Positions 27,481-41,626 of a DNA stretch of 64,000 nt are shown piece after piece; position 1 is the first letter of the stretch; each line of letters starts with the position of its first letter. The stretch is from Serpens gallinarum. Lineage in GTDB: Bacteria > Pseudomonadota > Gammaproteobacteria > Pseudomonadales > Pseudomonadaceae. The notes beneath the pieces are model-generated. The model saw only the letters and a list, made by a program, of their open reading frames with translations, searched no databases and was not told the origin of the DNA. A program made the translations under genes and the position numbers. The stretch spans positions 1,047,743 through 1,111,742 of the forward strand of contig NZ_JACSQG010000001.1 of the NCBI RefSeq assembly GCF_014836765.1, written 5' to 3'.

Positions 27481-29418
27481 TCGACCGGCGGTTCGCTGCC
27501 ACTGCAAGCTGCGCTCGTGACGCTCCACCAACTGCTGCGGGGCGTTGAGTTTCTGGCCGTAGATCACCGAGTAGGTAAGCACGTTCTGCACGTATTGGCG
27601 GGTTTCATCGAACGGAATGTTCTCCACCCAGACATCGAATTCCAAGTGGTCGGCACCTCGTAGCCATTGGCGAACTCGGCTGGGGCCGGCGTTGTAGGCA
27701 GCCGAGGCGAGGATTCGATTGCCGTCGAATTGGGCGCTGACCTGGCTCAGATAGGCGGTGCCCAACTGGATATTGGTTTCTGGCTTGAGCACCTGGTAGG
27801 TCGAGTTCAAGGAAATGCCGAACCTGCGTGCGGTTTCCCGCGCCGTGGCAGGCATCAGTTGCATCAAGCCGATGGCGCCGGCATGGGAGCGTGCGTCGTC
27901 CATGAAAGCGCTTTCCTGGCGGGTGATGGCGTACACCCAGCTGGAGTGTAGGCCGCGTGATTTTGCGGCGCTCGTCAGGCTGCTGCGGTAGGGCATAGGG
28001 AAGCGGACGTCCAGGTCGTCCCAGTGGCGCGCCTGGCTAAGGGTGCGGATGGCGGGAAAATGCCAGTCCAGGTCGTGGGCGAGCTTGGCTTGGGCGATCA
28101 GCTCCTCCCGGCTGAATACGCGGCTGATGTGATACCACTCGCGGCGGGCATCGACATAGTGCCCGCGCGCATGGAGCTCCAGGGCACGACGGATGCCGGC
28201 CGTACTGCGCACGCTGTGCAGGGTCTTCGGATCGATACTCAAGGGCTGATGATTGAGGTTGTAAGGACTTTTGATTCGGTCAGCGGCCAAGAAGCCGTAA
28301 AAGTCGCGCTCGCCTGCCACCAGACGGTACAGGTCCATAGCATCCCGATTACCGGGTTGCGCCAGTTGCAGGCTGCGTGCGTTCCAGTAGCGCCAGCGAC
28401 TGCTGCTGGCCAGATCACCGCCCAGGCGCGACGTCAGCTGGTGGGCTTCATCCCAGCGACCCAGGCGCAGCAGCAGGCGAGCCCGCCATTCGCTGACCGT
28501 ATCGTCGCGTAGCTCCGGGTCGTACTCGGCCATGACTTTCAAGGCGCGGGCGTCGAAACGCTTGGCCAGGGTCAGGCCGATTTCGCGGGCGATGGCGACC
28601 TTTTCCTCGGCAGAGAAGCGCAGGCGAGCGGCGTAGTCGTCGAGCAGCTCCAAAGCCAGATCTGCGTTCTGGCGAGCCAGGCGGCGCAGGCCGAGGCCAA
28701 CGACGTCGGTCATGGCGGTGCTGGTGGAGGAAAACCGGCCCCGCTGGCGCAGCAGTTCGGGATTGTTGATGACGTCCAGCAGCAGGGCGCCTTCGCGACG
28801 CAGGGTGCCAAGGCCCTTGACCAGGTAGCTGGTCAGGCCCAGGTTGCGCGCTTCGGCGGCCAGCAGGGCACGTTGCCAGCGCAGACCTTCGCTGGGTTGG
28901 CCTTGTTTGGCCCAGAGCGCGAACAGGGCGTCACAGCTCTCGGGTTGGGATTTGCCGACCAACCAGAGGCGTTCGGCCGTCGCCTGACCCGCTTCCCGCT
29001 GGCCGTGGGTCAACTGATATTGACCGTACAGACAGTCCAGTTCGGTGTCATTGAGGGCCGGATCGTAATGGTCCAGAAAGGCTTTCCAGTCACTGCGTGC
29101 AGCCAGCAGTTTCAACCAGTTGCGCTTCAGGGTGCCGGCCTGAGGCAGGTCGCCGTGCTCAATGAGAAACTTGCTGACCTGAGCGTTGCTGGCCTGTTTC
29201 AGCCGTGAATTCAGTTCCGTATAGGCCAGATAGGGCTCAAGCGGATAACGTTGCAATTCCGCACGGTGCCGGTAATAGGGGCCGGCGTCGCCCTTGGCCA
29301 GCGCGCGCTGGGCCTGGTCGTACCAAGTGCGTTGCTGGTCGAGACTGGCTGCTTGGGCTGGGGTCATTGAGCCGAGGGCAAGTACCAGGCAGGAAAGATG
29401 AAGCAGACGTCGGTACAT
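27469..29418 (-). CDS. slt: Soluble lytic murein transglycosylase Slt
   Basis: 649 residues with a signal peptide ending near AQA/AS (about residue 24). A long superhelical helix-rich ring domain is followed by a C-terminal lysozyme-like domain with RQESAFMDDARSHAGAIGL (catalytic Glu) and LMQLMPATA. It cleaves peptidoglycan glycan strands in the periplasm, giving 1,6-anhydro-muropeptides that NagZ, also in this window, later processes. Confidence 0.93.
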   Translation of the reverse strand: MYRRLLHLSCLVLALGSMTPAQAASLDQQRTWYDQAQRALAKGDAGPYYRHRAELQRYPLEPYLAYTELNSRLKQASNAQVSKFLIEHGDLPQAGTLKRNWLKLLAARSDWKAFLDHYDPALNDTELDCLYGQYQLTHGQREAGQATAERLWLVGKSQPESCDALFALWAKQGQPSEGLRWQRALLAAEARNLGLTSYLVKGLGTLRREGALLLDVINNPELLRQRGRFSSTSTAMTDVVGLGLRRLARQNADLALELLDDYAARLRFSAEEKVAIAREIGLTLAKRFDARALKVMAEYDPELRDDTVSEWRARLLLRLGRWDEAHQLTSRLGGDLASSSRWRYWNARSLQLAQPGNRDAMDLYRLVAGERDFYGFLAADRIKSPYNLNHQPLSIDPKTLHSVRSTAGIRRALELHARGHYVDARREWYHISRVFSREELIAQAKLAHDLDWHFPAIRTLSQARHWDDLDVRFPMPYRSSLTSAAKSRGLHSSWVYAITRQESAFMDDARSHAGAIGLMQLMPATARETARRFGISLNSTYQVLKPETNIQLGTAYLSQVSAQFDGNRILASAAYNAGPSRVRQWLRGADHLEFDVWVENIPFDETRQYVQNVLTYSVIYGQKLNAPQQLVERHERSLQWQRTAGRSVE

Positions 29419-29571
29419 GGGGCTCCCTGACTACGTAACGCTAGGTGGCAAGAGCTTAGCCGGATGTCTTGCCCAAACCCGTGATCATCCGACGAATGCC
29501 CTGTATCAGGCCATTTCGGGAGCTGCGGGCGCGAAGCTGTTAGAATGCGCGCCCTGTTTCCGGAGGCGCCC

Positions 29572-31494
<1,923 letters not shown>

Positions 31495-31508
31495 CCATGG
31501 AGCGCTGA

Positions 31509-32195
31509 ATGGCGATCGAGTACCGGATCATTCTCGATGAAGAGCACGAGTTCAGTTACCGGATCCAACTGGACCGTGCCTATGACCGCAATCTTGCGGT
31601 CGCAGCGCCGGCCTGGACGCGACTTGAACATCAGCAGTGCAGCAATTGCCCGCTGAGCAAGAATGACTACAGCCATTGCCCGGCGGCAGTGGACCTGCAT
31701 CAAGTGATCGAGGATTTTCAGGGCTTGCCGGCCTTCACCCGGGCCATAGTCTGGGTGCGCACTCCCGAGCGGGAATATCACAAGCTGGTGAGCCTGGAAG
31801 AAGGCCTGCGCTCATTGCTCGGTGTAATCATGGCGACCAGCGCCTGTCCGGCTTTGTCGCGGCTCAAGCCCATGGCTCAGCAGCATCTGCCGTTTGCCAG
31901 CAATCAGGAGTTTATCCTGCGTGCGGTTTCCCTGTATCTGGCGCGCCAGTATTTCAACTTCCGCGAAGGTCGGCGACCGGACTGGGAGCTGCGCGGGCTG
32001 GTCAAGCTGTTCCAGCAATTACAGTTGGTCAACCAGGCGTTCTGGCAGCGGATTCACACAACGTGCAAGGCCGATTCCAACCTCAAGGCCTTTCTGACCT
32101 TCTTTTCTTTGGCCTCAAGCATGACGGTTTCCCTGGAGACTCAGCTACAGAAAATTCGTCCGCAAGTGATGAGTTCGGGGGACGGGCTGGAGTAA
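31509..32195 (+). CDS. Conserved hypothetical protein with Cys-rich motif
   Basis: 228 residues, cytosolic. The N-terminal third holds EHQQCSNCPLSKNDYSHCPAA, with three Cys in a C-x2-C-x8-C spacing that could hold a metal. The rest is helical (ASNQEFILRAVSLYLARQYFNFREGR). It lies 14 bases after uup and is probably cotranscribed with it. I do not recognise a function. Confidence 0.75.
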   Translation: MAIEYRIILDEEHEFSYRIQLDRAYDRNLAVAAPAWTRLEHQQCSNCPLSKNDYSHCPAAVDLHQVIEDFQGLPAFTRAIVWVRTPEREYHKLVSLEEGLRSLLGVIMATSACPALSRLKPMAQQHLPFASNQEFILRAVSLYLARQYFNFREGRRPDWELRGLVKLFQQLQLVNQAFWQRIHTTCKADSNLKAFLTFFSLASSMTVSLETQLQKIRPQVMSSGDGLE

Positions 32196-32226
32196 AGGAG
32201 GCGCTTGGCTGGCGTGGGCACAATGC

Positions 32227-32249
32227 AGGGGTAACCTGTGGTTACCCCT
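32227..32249. terminator. Hairpin between convergent genes
   Basis: AGGGGTAACC, loop TGT, GGTTACCCCT: a perfect ten-pair stem between the convergent ends of the 31509 gene and uspA. There is no T-run on either side, so termination may need Rho or the hairpin may protect 3' ends. Confidence 0.6.
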
Positions 32250-32261
32250 TGGCGCAACGGC

Positions 32262-32702
32262 TTACTCGGCCTTGCGTAGCCGAACCGCCAGCACGTCGCA
32301 AGGCGCGCCATGCAACAGGTCGTTGGCGGTGGAGCCGAGCAGCAGCGCCAGGCCATGTCGACCATGGCTGCCGACCACGATCACGTCGCAATTCTGCTCG
32401 GTGGCCAAACGGTGAATTTCCTGGCGCGGCTGCCCATAGGTCAGGTGTATGTGGTCCTCGGTCAGTTGCGGATAGCGTCCGGCAAAACCATTCAGACGTT
32501 CGCGGGCCTGATCGAACTGCTGTTGCTGCAGCATTGACAGGTCCATGGGCACATCGCCGCCGAAGGCCATGGCCATCGGTTCGATTATATGTACCAGTGA
32601 CAAGCGCGCCTGATGGGCCTGCGCCAGAGACTGGGCCCGTTCTATGACCGCATGACATTCCTCGGTCAGGTCGATGGCCGCCAAAATGTGCTGATAAACC
32701 AT
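32262..32702 (-). CDS. Universal stress protein (UspA family)
   Basis: 146 residues, a single Usp domain. ILAAIDLTEE at the start and the C-terminal GSHGRHGLALLLGSTAND nucleotide-site pattern are typical of the ATP-binding type. AGGAGAG precedes the ATG. A general stress or survival role is known for the family; no specific signal can be read here. Confidence 0.88.
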   Translation of the reverse strand: MVYQHILAAIDLTEECHAVIERAQSLAQAHQARLSLVHIIEPMAMAFGGDVPMDLSMLQQQQFDQARERLNGFAGRYPQLTEDHIHLTYGQPRQEIHRLATEQNCDVIVVGSHGRHGLALLLGSTANDLLHGAPCDVLAVRLRKAE

Positions 32703-32940
32703 GGTGTCTCTCCTTGAACGTGCGAGTGCGGGGTGACTCTAAGTATGACCTTGCAAGACAGATAGCGCCCACCAGGGTTCTAACCCATGGAGAACACGCA
32801 GTCCATGGCGGTCATGCAGCGGCCATCCGCATAGGCGCATGAAGAGTCTGTCCCTGTGCTGCGCTAAACGGATCGCGTTTCTCTGTAAATCCCCTAATTG
32901 ACAAGCGGAGCCTTTTCCACGAAGGTGAGCGCACCCGAAT

Positions 32941-32954
32941 CAAACGATCGTATG
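32941..32954. promoter_or_regulatory. PsrA-like operator before fadBA
   Basis: CAAAC-GATC-GTATG matches the PsrA site (G/C)AAAC(N2-4)GTTT(G/C) with one mismatch. It lies in the 392-base gap 32703-33094, which holds no other gene that I can support, 140 bases before fadB. PsrA, coded at 41.8 kb, is known to repress fadBA5 in P. aeruginosa; here the link is inferred. Confidence 0.55.
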
Positions 32955-33094
32955 AATTGAGCGTTTGCCATGCGCAGCACTCTAAACGCACGACTAGATG
33001 CATCGATGGGTGTGCCGGCAATGGCAGGCCGTTTGCCTGTTGCAACCGGCGTCCGATGTATAACTGTTCAGCTTCCATACCTGGAGATCAGTTG

Positions 33095-35242
33095 ATGATT
33101 TACGAAGGTAAAGCCATCACGGTTAAGGCTCTTGAGGGCGGCATCGTCGAATTGAATTTCGACCTCAAGGGTGAGTCCGTCAACAAGTTCAACCGCCTCA
33201 CCCTGAACGAGCTGCGTCAAGCCGTCGACACGCTCAAGGCCGATGCGTCGGTCAAGGGCGTCATTGTCAGCAGTGGCAAGGACGTGTTCATCGTCGGCGC
33301 CGACATCACCGAATTCGTCGACAACTTCCAGCTGCCCGATGAGCAGCTGATTGCCGCCAACCTCGAAGCCAACAAGATCTTCAGCGATTTCGAAGACCTC
33401 AACGTGCCCACCGTGGTCGCCATCAACGGCATCGCCCTGGGTGGTGGTCTGGAAATGTGCCTGGCCGCCGATTACCGCGTTATGGCCGACAGCGCCAAGA
33501 TCGGCCTGCCGGAAGTGAAGCTGGGCATCTACCCGGGCTTTGGTGGCACCGTGCGCCTGCCGCGTATCGTCGGTGCCGACAACGCCATCGAGTGGATCGC
33601 AGGTGGTGCTGAAAACAGAGCGGATGCTGCACTGAAAGTCGGCGCTGTGGATGCCGTGGTTGCCGCAGACAAACTGCAAGCCGCCGCCCTGGACCTGATC
33701 AAGCGCGCCATTTCCGGTGAGCTCGATTACAAGGCCAAGCGTCAGCCCAAGTTGGAAAAGCTCAAGCTCAACGCCATGGAACAGATGATGAGCTTCGAGA
33801 CCGCCAAGGGCTTCGTCGCCGGTAAGGCCGGCCCGAACTACCCGGCGCCGGTTGAAGCCATCAAGACCATCCAGAAGGCCGCCAACCACGGTCGCGACAA
33901 GGCGCTGGAAATCGAAGCTGCCGGCTTCGTCAAACTGGCCAAGACGCCGGTTGCGGCCAGCCTGATCGGTCTGTTCCTCAACGACCAGGAACTCAAGAAG
34001 AAGGCCAAGGTTTACGACAAGCAATCGCGCGACGTGAAACTGGCCGCTGTTCTGGGCGCTGGCATCATGGGGGGCGGTATCGCCTATCAGTCGGCGGTCA
34101 AGGGCACGCCGATCCTGATGAAGGATATCCGTGAAGAGGGTATCCAGATGGGGCTGAACGAGGCCTCCAAGCTGCTGGGTAATCGCGTTGACAAGGGCCG
34201 CCTGACCGCCGCGAAGATGGCCGAGGCGCTCAACGCCATCCGTCCGACCATGTCCTATGGCGATTTCGGCAACGTCGACATCGTCGTCGAAGCCGTGGTC
34301 GAGAACCCGAAGGTCAAGCAGATCGTGCTGGCTGAAGTAGAAGAGCAGGTGCGTGAGGATGCAATCCTGGCCTCCAACACCTCGACCATCTCCATCAATC
34401 TGCTGGCCAAGGCGCTCAAGCGTCCGCAGAACTTCGTCGGTATGCACTTCTTCAACCCGGTGCACATGATGCCGCTGGTGGAAGTGATCCGTGGCGAGAA
34501 GTCCAGCGAAGAGGCGGTTGCCACCACCGTGGCCTACGCCAAGCAGATGGGCAAGAACCCGATCGTGGTCAACGACTGCCCCGGCTTCCTGGTCAACCGC
34601 GTGCTGTTCCCGTACTTCGGCGGCTTCGCCAAGCTGGTCAGCGCCGGTGTGGACTTCGTGCGCATCGACAAGATCATGGAGCGCTTCGGCTGGCCCATGG
34701 GCCCCGCGTATCTGATGGACGTGGTCGGCATCGACACCGGCCACCATGGCCGCGATGTGATGGCCGAAGGCTTCCCGGATCGCATGAAGGATGATCGTCG
34801 CTCCGCCATCGATGCCCTGTATGAAGCCAACCGCCTGGGGCAGAAGAACGGCAAGGGCTTCTACGTTTACGAGACCGACAAGCGCGGCAAGCCGAAGAAA
34901 GTCGTGGATGCGTCCGTTCAGGAAGTGCTGGCGCCGATCGTTTACGAACAGCGCGAAGTCACCGACGAGGACATCATCAACTTCATGATGATTCCGCTGT
35001 GCCTGGAAACCGTGCGTTGCCTGGAAGACGGCATCGTCGAGACGGCTGCCGAAGCTGACATGGGTCTGATTTACGGCATCGGCTTCCCGCCCTTCCGGGG
35101 CGGTGCGCTGCGTTACATCGATTCCATCGGTGTAGCTGAATTCGTTGCCCTGGCCGACAAGTATGCCGACCTTGGCCCGCTGTATACCCCGACTGCCAAG
35201 CTTCGTGAAATGGCCGCCAACGGCCAGAAGTTCTTCGGTTAA
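33095..35242 (+). CDS. fadB: Fatty acid oxidation complex alpha subunit FadB
   Basis: 715 residues from the ATG at 33095 ([10 protein letters not shown]), with TGGAGA upstream. The N-terminal enoyl-CoA hydratase/isomerase part has [17 protein letters not shown] and [15 protein letters not shown] (catalytic Glu residues). The central NAD-binding part begins [15 protein letters not shown], and the two 3-hydroxyacyl-CoA dehydrogenase C-terminal domains follow. It works with FadA in beta-oxidation. An upstream in-frame start at 32957 is not favoured. Confidence 0.96.
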   Translation: MIYEGKAITVKALEGGIVELNFDLKGESVNKFNRLTLNELRQAVDTLKADASVKGVIVSSGKDVFIVGADITEFVDNFQLPDEQLIAANLEANKIFSDFEDLNVPTVVAINGIALGGGLEMCLAADYRVMADSAKIGLPEVKLGIYPGFGGTVRLPRIVGADNAIEWIAGGAENRADAALKVGAVDAVVAADKLQAAALDLIKRAISGELDYKAKRQPKLEKLKLNAMEQMMSFETAKGFVAGKAGPNYPAPVEAIKTIQKAANHGRDKALEIEAAGFVKLAKTPVAASLIGLFLNDQELKKKAKVYDKQSRDVKLAAVLGAGIMGGGIAYQSAVKGTPILMKDIREEGIQMGLNEASKLLGNRVDKGRLTAAKMAEALNAIRPTMSYGDFGNVDIVVEAVVENPKVKQIVLAEVEEQVREDAILASNTSTISINLLAKALKRPQNFVGMHFFNPVHMMPLVEVIRGEKSSEEAVATTVAYAKQMGKNPIVVNDCPGFLVNRVLFPYFGGFAKLVSAGVDFVRIDKIMERFGWPMGPAYLMDVVGIDTGHHGRDVMAEGFPDRMKDDRRSAIDALYEANRLGQKNGKGFYVYETDKRGKPKKVVDASVQEVLAPIVYEQREVTDEDIINFMMIPLCLETVRCLEDGIVETAAEADMGLIYGIGFPPFRGGALRYIDSIGVAEFVALADKYADLGPLYTPTAKLREMAANGQKFFG

Positions 35243-35266
35243 CGCGGACAGAACAGAGCGAGATAG

Positions 35267-36448
<1,182 letters not shown>

Positions 36449-36468
36449 AGCGCTCGCGGCGGATGACG

Positions 36469-36494
36469 AAACCGGGGCCTTGTGCCCCGGTTTT
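36469..36494 (+). terminator. Terminator of fadBA
   Basis: AAACCGGGGC, loop CTTGT, GCCCCGGTTT, then TCG. A perfect ten-pair stem with T-run, 20 bases after the fadA stop. Confidence 0.9.
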
Positions 36495-36540
36495 CGTTTA
36501 CAGCAAAAATAATTCCCTACAGGGTTACGAAGGTTTGCCG

Positions 36541-36783
36541 ATGAAGTTAACAGCCGGCCTTTATCGCCATTACAAAGGTCACGAGTATCGCGTTTTCGGT
36601 GTTGCTCAGCATTCCGAAAGCGAAGAATGGATGGTGATCTACCAAGCGCTGTACGGTGAATACGGCCTGTGGGTCAGGCCGATGAGCATGTTTTGTGAGA
36701 CGGTTGAAGTCAACGGCGAGCGTTTGCCACGTTTTGCCTTGATCCAAGCGGAAGAGCCGCAGATCGGCCAGCGCCCGGATTGA
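36541..36783 (+). CDS. DUF1653 family protein
   Basis: 80 residues from MKLTAGLYRHYKGHEYRV; the family pattern G.Y.HYKG..Y.V and VIYQALYGEYGLWVRP is clear. Small, basic-to-neutral, cytosolic. Function unknown. It lies between the fadBA terminator and topA, the common position in pseudomonads. The longer frame from 36400 runs through the terminator and is rejected. Confidence 0.85.
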   Translation: MKLTAGLYRHYKGHEYRVFGVAQHSESEEWMVIYQALYGEYGLWVRPMSMFCETVEVNGERLPRFALIQAEEPQIGQRPD

Positions 36784-36887
36784 AGATTGACGTCAGTCCC
36801 TTGACCTCGTATTGATCACCACTATATATAGCGGTGCCGCATAAGTGGCCCGCCTCCTCTTTATTGAATTCAGGAACTTTCCGATCC

Positions 36888-39494
36888 ATGGGTAAATCGC
36901 TGGTCATCGTGGAATCACCGGCCAAGGCCAAGACCATCAACAAGTACCTGGGCAACCAGTACGTGGTGAAGTCGAGCATCGGCCATATCCGTGACCTGCC
37001 TACCAGCGGTTCAACGGCTAACAAGGAGCCGGCCAAACGCGGCAAGGCTGCGGCCGGTGAGGCGCCTGCGCTGTCACCCAAGGAAAAAGCCAAGCGCCAG
37101 CTGTTCACGCGTATGGGAATTGATCCCGAGCAGGGTTGGAAGGCCCGCTATGAAATCCTGCCGGGCAAGGAAAAGGTTGTCGAGGAGTTGCGCCGCCTGG
37201 CCAAGGATGCCGACACCATCTATCTCGCAACCGACTTGGATAGAGAGGGGGAGGCGATTGCCTGGCATTTGCGCGAGTCCATCGGTGGCGACGACAGTCG
37301 CTACAAGCGCGTGGTGTTCAACGAGATCACCAAAAAGGCCATCCAGGAAGCCTTCTCCCAGCCCGGCGAGCTGGACATCAATCGCGTCAATGCCCAGCAA
37401 GCACGCCGCTTCCTCGACCGCGTGGTGGGTTACATGGTCTCGCCACTGCTCTGGTCAAAGATCGCCCGTGGCCTGTCCGCCGGGCGCGTGCAGTCGGTGG
37501 CGGTGAAACTGGTGGTTGAACGCGAGCGAGAGATTCGCGCCTTCGTCCCGGAAGAATACTGGGAGGTGCATGCTGATCTGGGCACCGCCAAAAAAGATCA
37601 GGTGCGCTTTGAAGTGGTGCGCGAAAAGGGCGACGCCTTCAAGCCGCTCAACGAAACCCATGCCATGGCCGCGCTGGAAAAGCTCAAGGCTTCCAGCTAC
37701 AGCGTCGTCAAACGCGAGGACAAGCCGACATCCAGTAAGCCGTCGGCGCCGTTCATTACCTCGACCCTGCAGCAGGCAGCAAGCACTCGCCTGGGCTTCG
37801 GGGTGAAGAAAACCATGATGATGGCCCAGCGTCTCTACGAGGCAGGTTACATCACCTATATGCGAACCGACTCGACCAATCTCTCGCAGGATGCCGTCGA
37901 GATGGTGCGCAGCTTTATCAGCAGCGAGTACGGTGATCAGTACCTGCCGGAAAAAGCCAACGTCTATTCCAGCAAGGAAGGCGCCCAGGAAGCGCACGAA
38001 GCCATTCGCCCCTCGGATGTCAATCTGCGCCCGACCCAGTTGTCTGGCCTGGAGCGTGACGCCGAGCGGCTGTATGAACTGATCTGGCGCCAGTTCGTGG
38101 CGTGCCAGATGCCGCCGGCTAAGTACCTGTCAACCACCGTCAGCGTTGCTGCAGGTGATTTCGAGCTGCGCGCCAAGGGCCGCATTCTCAAATTCGACGG
38201 CTACACCCGTGCGTTGCCGCAACAGAGCAAACCGGGCGAAGACGCAGTGCTGCCGGACATGGCGCAAGGCGAAGCTCTGGCGCTGATCCAGCTTGACCCC
38301 AGCCAGCATTTCACCAAGCCGCCGGCACGCTTCTCCGAAGCCAGCCTGGTCAAGGAGTTGGAGAAGCGCGGCATCGGGCGACCGTCCACCTATGCAGCGA
38401 TCATCTCGACCATTCAGGATCGTGGCTATGTGACGGTGCAGAATCGTCGCTTTTATGCTGAAAAAATGGGCGATATCGTCACCGACCGCCTCGCAGAAAG
38501 CTTCTCCGACCTGATGGATTACGGCTTCACCGCCGGTATGGAAGAGCGCCTTGATGACGTCGCCCAGGGCCAGCGCGACTGGAAGGACCTGCTGAACACC
38601 TTTTATGGCAAGTTCCGCAAGAATCTCGACGTGGCCGAAGCCAGCGAAGGCGGCATGCGCGCCAATCAGCCGACCCTGACTGATATTCCCTGTAAGGAGT
38701 GCGGCCGGCCGATGATGATCCGCACGGCTTCCACGGGCGTGTTCCTGGGCTGCTCCGGTTACAGTCTGCCGCCCAAGGAGCGCTGCAAATCAACCCTCAA
38801 CCTGGTTCCGGGCGATGAAATCGCAGCGGACGACGAAGGCGAGTCGGAATCACGCGTGCTGCTCGGCAAGCATCGCTGCGCCAAGTGCGGCACGGCGATG
38901 GATGCCTATCTGCTGGATGAGAAGCGCAAGCTGCACATCTGCGGTAATAATCCAGATTGCTCTGGCTATGAGATCGAAGAGGGCCAGTTCCGCATCAAGG
39001 GCTATGAAGGCCCAAGCCTGGAATGCGACAAGTGCGGCAGCGAGATGCAGCTCAAGACTGGGCGTTTCGGAAAATTTTTTGGCTGCACCAACAGCGACTG
39101 CAAGAACACGCGCAAGCTGCTGAAAAGCGGCGAGGCGGCGCCGCCCAAGAGCGATCCGATCCCGATGCCGGAGCTCAAGTGCGAAAAGGTCAACGATACG
39201 TATGTGCTGCGTGATGGCGCCTCGGGATTGTTCCTGGCCGCCAGCCAGTTCCCCAAGAATCGTGAAACCCGTGCGCCGCGCGTGTTCGAGTTGATTCCGC
39301 ACAAGACCGAGCTGGATCCGAAATTCCACTACCTGCTGAGCGCGCCGCAGAAGGACCCAGACGGTAATCCGGCAGTGATCCGCTTCAGTCGCAAGACCAA
39401 GGAGCAGTATGTGCAGTCCGAGATCGACGGTAAGCCGACGGGCTGGAAGGCGTTCTACGCCGACGGCAAGTGGAAGGTCGAAGACAAGCGCTGA
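36888..39494 (+). CDS. topA: DNA topoisomerase I
   Basis: 868 residues from [22 protein letters not shown] domain ([15 protein letters not shown]), catalytic tyrosine in [12 protein letters not shown], and C-terminal zinc-ribbon modules with [23 protein letters not shown] and CTNSDC. It relaxes negative supercoils. An insertion rich in Ala/Lys (about 40-65) follows the TOPRIM start. A terminator follows. Confidence 0.96.
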   Translation: MGKSLVIVESPAKAKTINKYLGNQYVVKSSIGHIRDLPTSGSTANKEPAKRGKAAAGEAPALSPKEKAKRQLFTRMGIDPEQGWKARYEILPGKEKVVEELRRLAKDADTIYLATDLDREGEAIAWHLRESIGGDDSRYKRVVFNEITKKAIQEAFSQPGELDINRVNAQQARRFLDRVVGYMVSPLLWSKIARGLSAGRVQSVAVKLVVEREREIRAFVPEEYWEVHADLGTAKKDQVRFEVVREKGDAFKPLNETHAMAALEKLKASSYSVVKREDKPTSSKPSAPFITSTLQQAASTRLGFGVKKTMMMAQRLYEAGYITYMRTDSTNLSQDAVEMVRSFISSEYGDQYLPEKANVYSSKEGAQEAHEAIRPSDVNLRPTQLSGLERDAERLYELIWRQFVACQMPPAKYLSTTVSVAAGDFELRAKGRILKFDGYTRALPQQSKPGEDAVLPDMAQGEALALIQLDPSQHFTKPPARFSEASLVKELEKRGIGRPSTYAAIISTIQDRGYVTVQNRRFYAEKMGDIVTDRLAESFSDLMDYGFTAGMEERLDDVAQGQRDWKDLLNTFYGKFRKNLDVAEASEGGMRANQPTLTDIPCKECGRPMMIRTASTGVFLGCSGYSLPPKERCKSTLNLVPGDEIAADDEGESESRVLLGKHRCAKCGTAMDAYLLDEKRKLHICGNNPDCSGYEIEEGQFRIKGYEGPSLECDKCGSEMQLKTGRFGKFFGCTNSDCKNTRKLLKSGEAAPPKSDPIPMPELKCEKVNDTYVLRDGASGLFLAASQFPKNRETRAPRVFELIPHKTELDPKFHYLLSAPQKDPDGNPAVIRFSRKTKEQYVQSEIDGKPTGWKAFYADGKWKVEDKR

Positions 39495-39514
39495 TTGCGT
39501 GATGAAATGACGAA

Positions 39515-39544
39515 GGGGGCGGCCAACGAGGTTGCCCCCTTTTT
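39515..39544 (+). terminator. Terminator of topA
   Basis: GGGGGC (39515-39520) and GCCCCC (39534-39539) with an internal GGCC...GGTT pairing, then TTTTT. It lies 20 bases after the topA stop. Confidence 0.88.
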
Positions 39545-39575
39545 GGTTGTACCAGTCCCCGTGGGAGTCAAAAGC

Positions 39576-40088
39576 ATGGCCCGTGAGCGTTATACCCGAA
39601 CCAATCAAAAGCTTTATTTTGCGGCGCTGGCGCTAGAGAGCTGGCGCGCCGCGAACCTGTTGAGCGCGGTGAATGCCTCAGGACGGGACCAAGCCGAGCG
39701 AGAAGCCGCGCTGTTTCATTTGCATGGCGCCGTACTGGCGCTCTGTCACGAAATTGCCGGTTATTACCGCATGCCCGAAGCTGGGCAGATCGAGGCGTTT
39801 CTGGATGCTGCGCGGCTGACTGACAAGCCCAATCCGGAGTTGAGTGAGTTGGCCGAGCTGGCGGGCCGCCAGAATTCCTGGCTTGGCCAATTGCTACGTG
39901 CCCACGCTCTGCTGCTGCAGCCACCACGCGAGACGGCCAAGGTCGAACCGGCAACTTCATCGTCGCTGATCACTGCGATCAATCTGGGCGAAGAGGAGGC
40001 GACACTGACCCCGGAGCTCCTGGATATGTGGCGCAGTGAACTCAAAACGCTGGTTCTGCGCTTCAGGGAGGGCTTGAGCGAAAACTGA
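39576..40088 (+). CDS. Conserved hypothetical protein (DUF6586-like)
   Basis: 170 residues from MARERYTRTNQKLYFAALAL, with GGGAG ten bases upstream. Mostly helical and cytosolic, no metal or nucleotide motif. Its place between topA and the sulA-lexA pair is conserved in pseudomonads. The DUF name is from memory and not certain. Function unknown. Confidence 0.75.
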   Translation: MARERYTRTNQKLYFAALALESWRAANLLSAVNASGRDQAEREAALFHLHGAVLALCHEIAGYYRMPEAGQIEAFLDAARLTDKPNPELSELAELAGRQNSWLGQLLRAHALLLQPPRETAKVEPATSSSLITAINLGEEEATLTPELLDMWRSELKTLVLRFREGLSEN

Positions 40089-40270
40089 TCCGTCTCGCCT
40101 GCGGGTGCTTCAGGCGCGGCGTCAGGGTGTCTGCGGGCCTGCTTCCTGGCGTGGAATGCTCCTTTGCTAGTCCGAAGCACAATCAGAGGCGACAAAAGGC
40201 CAACGGACTCTAGGGCATTGAATTGCGTCGCTGCTACAATGCGCGGCCTTGTGTAGGAATCCGAGAAATT

Positions 40271-40498
40271 ATGTCGACTGCCTTCCTGGAAATCGTTGAA
40301 CTGTCCGATGGGCGCATTGTTCTGCGTCGTGCGGATGACGAGGAGGCACTGGTGACGCTGGAATTCTCCTCTGATGCCCGCGCCTTTTTGAATGAGCAGC
40401 ACGTCGAGGTGGCCAAGGCCATGTTGAGTGTCGGCTTGCAGATGGCCGGACGTATGGCCGAAGGTGACTTTCAGGATGCGGAACGCGTTCTGCATTGA
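40271..40498 (+). CDS. Small conserved hypothetical protein
   Basis: 75 residues from MSTAFLEIVELSDGRIVLRR. Beta-strand-rich N-terminal half and a helical C-terminal half. A TACAAT -10-like element lies near 40234. Convergent with sulA, 25 bases apart. Function unknown. Confidence 0.75.
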   Translation: MSTAFLEIVELSDGRIVLRRADDEEALVTLEFSSDARAFLNEQHVEVAKAMLSVGLQMAGRMAEGDFQDAERVLH

Positions 40499-40523
40499 CT
40501 TAGGTGGCTTGGCGTTCCTTCTT

Positions 40524-40988
40524 TCAATCCAAGCGAATATTCAGACTTTGCGCGCCGCCTTGGTGAGCAGCGTTGGCGAGTAATCGGCACGCGGAAGGCG
40601 CAAGGGGCTGTAGCCAACTGATCACGGTGTGGCTTCGCCCCAGGCGCAAGGCTTCGCAGGCAAGGTTCAGAGCGCTTTGTTCGCCCCGTGGTTGCAGCAG
40701 CATGATGCGTTCGCGATTAAGTTGAGCATCGCGCAGCCAGGCCGGGCTGATCAATGCTGGCGGCGCAATGAGTGTCAGCCAACGGGCGTCTGCAGCCAGG
40801 CTGAGCTCGCGAAAAATGGAGCCCAGCAAGTATCGGCAATGCTGATACGAGCCGCGTAGCGCTAACTCGCTGAAGGTCTCCGTCGTATCAACGGGCGCAG
40901 TGTCGAGCAGGGTTCGACCTGGCGATGCCATCAGTACGGCACCGAACAGGCCGGGTTGGAGGCGTTCTGGCGAATGCGAGTACTGCAT
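40524..40988 (-). CDS. sulA: SOS cell-division inhibitor SulA
   Basis: 154 residues. The central pattern ARWLTLIAPPALISPAWLRDAQLNRERIMLLQPR and the helical end are the SulA fold of pseudomonads. It binds FtsZ and stops division during DNA damage. It lies 17 bases after lexA on the same strand with no own LexA box, so the lexA promoter must serve both. Confidence 0.9.
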   Translation of the reverse strand: MQYSHSPERLQPGLFGAVLMASPGRTLLDTAPVDTTETFSELALRGSYQHCRYLLGSIFRELSLAADARWLTLIAPPALISPAWLRDAQLNRERIMLLQPRGEQSALNLACEALRLGRSHTVISWLQPLAPSACRLLANAAHQGGAQSLNIRLD

Positions 40989-41005
40989 GGAAGCTCCTTG
41001 CCAAG

Positions 41006-41617
41006 TTAGCGGCGTATTACGCCGACGCTCAGCCCTTCGATGGTCAGTTGTTGATGCTTCAAGTCGACTTCAATGGGTGCGAAGTCGGGATTTTCAGCCA
41101 GCAGCCAAACCTTGCTGCCTTCCCGTTTGAAGCGTTTGACGGTGACTTCATCATCCAGGCGGGCGACGACAATCTGCCCGTTGCGTGCTTCACGGGTGAT
41201 GTGCACTGCAAGTAGGTCGCCATCGAAAATGCCGACGTCTTTCATGCTCATGCCATGGACGCGCAACAGATAGTCGGCCCGTGGCTTGAACATGCCGGGG
41301 TCAAGTTTGCAGGAGTCTTCGATGTGCTGCTGAGCAAGAATCGGCGCACCGGCAGCGACGCGGCCGATGACCGGAAGACCGTCATCTTCGCTGGCAATGG
41401 CGTCAGATTCCGGGATGCGAATACCGCGTGAGGCGCCTGGAGTCATCTCGATAGCACCTTTACGTGCGAGGGCTTTCAGGTGCTCTTCGGCAGCGTTGGG
41501 AGATTTGAAACCGAGTTTCTGGGCGATTTCTGCACGCGTAGGAGGATAGCCATACTGTTCCAGGCTGTGCTTGATGATGGCCAGGATCTCGGCTTGGCGG
41601 GGCGTCAATTTCAGCAT
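41006..41617 (-). CDS. lexA: SOS repressor LexA
   Basis: 203 residues from [16 protein letters not shown]. Winged helix at the N terminus ([23 protein letters not shown]), self-cleavage site VAAGAP, and the Ser/Lys dyad in [13 protein letters not shown] and [10 protein letters not shown]. It represses SOS genes until RecA filament triggers cleavage. Two LexA boxes lie at its own promoter, and a third at intI in this window. Confidence 0.96.
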   Translation of the reverse strand: MLKLTPRQAEILAIIKHSLEQYGYPPTRAEIAQKLGFKSPNAAEEHLKALARKGAIEMTPGASRGIRIPESDAIASEDDGLPVIGRVAAGAPILAQQHIEDSCKLDPGMFKPRADYLLRVHGMSMKDVGIFDGDLLAVHITREARNGQIVVARLDDEVTVKRFKREGSKVWLLAENPDFAPIEVDLKHQQLTIEGLSVGVIRR

Positions 41618-41626
41618 GTCCAGACT

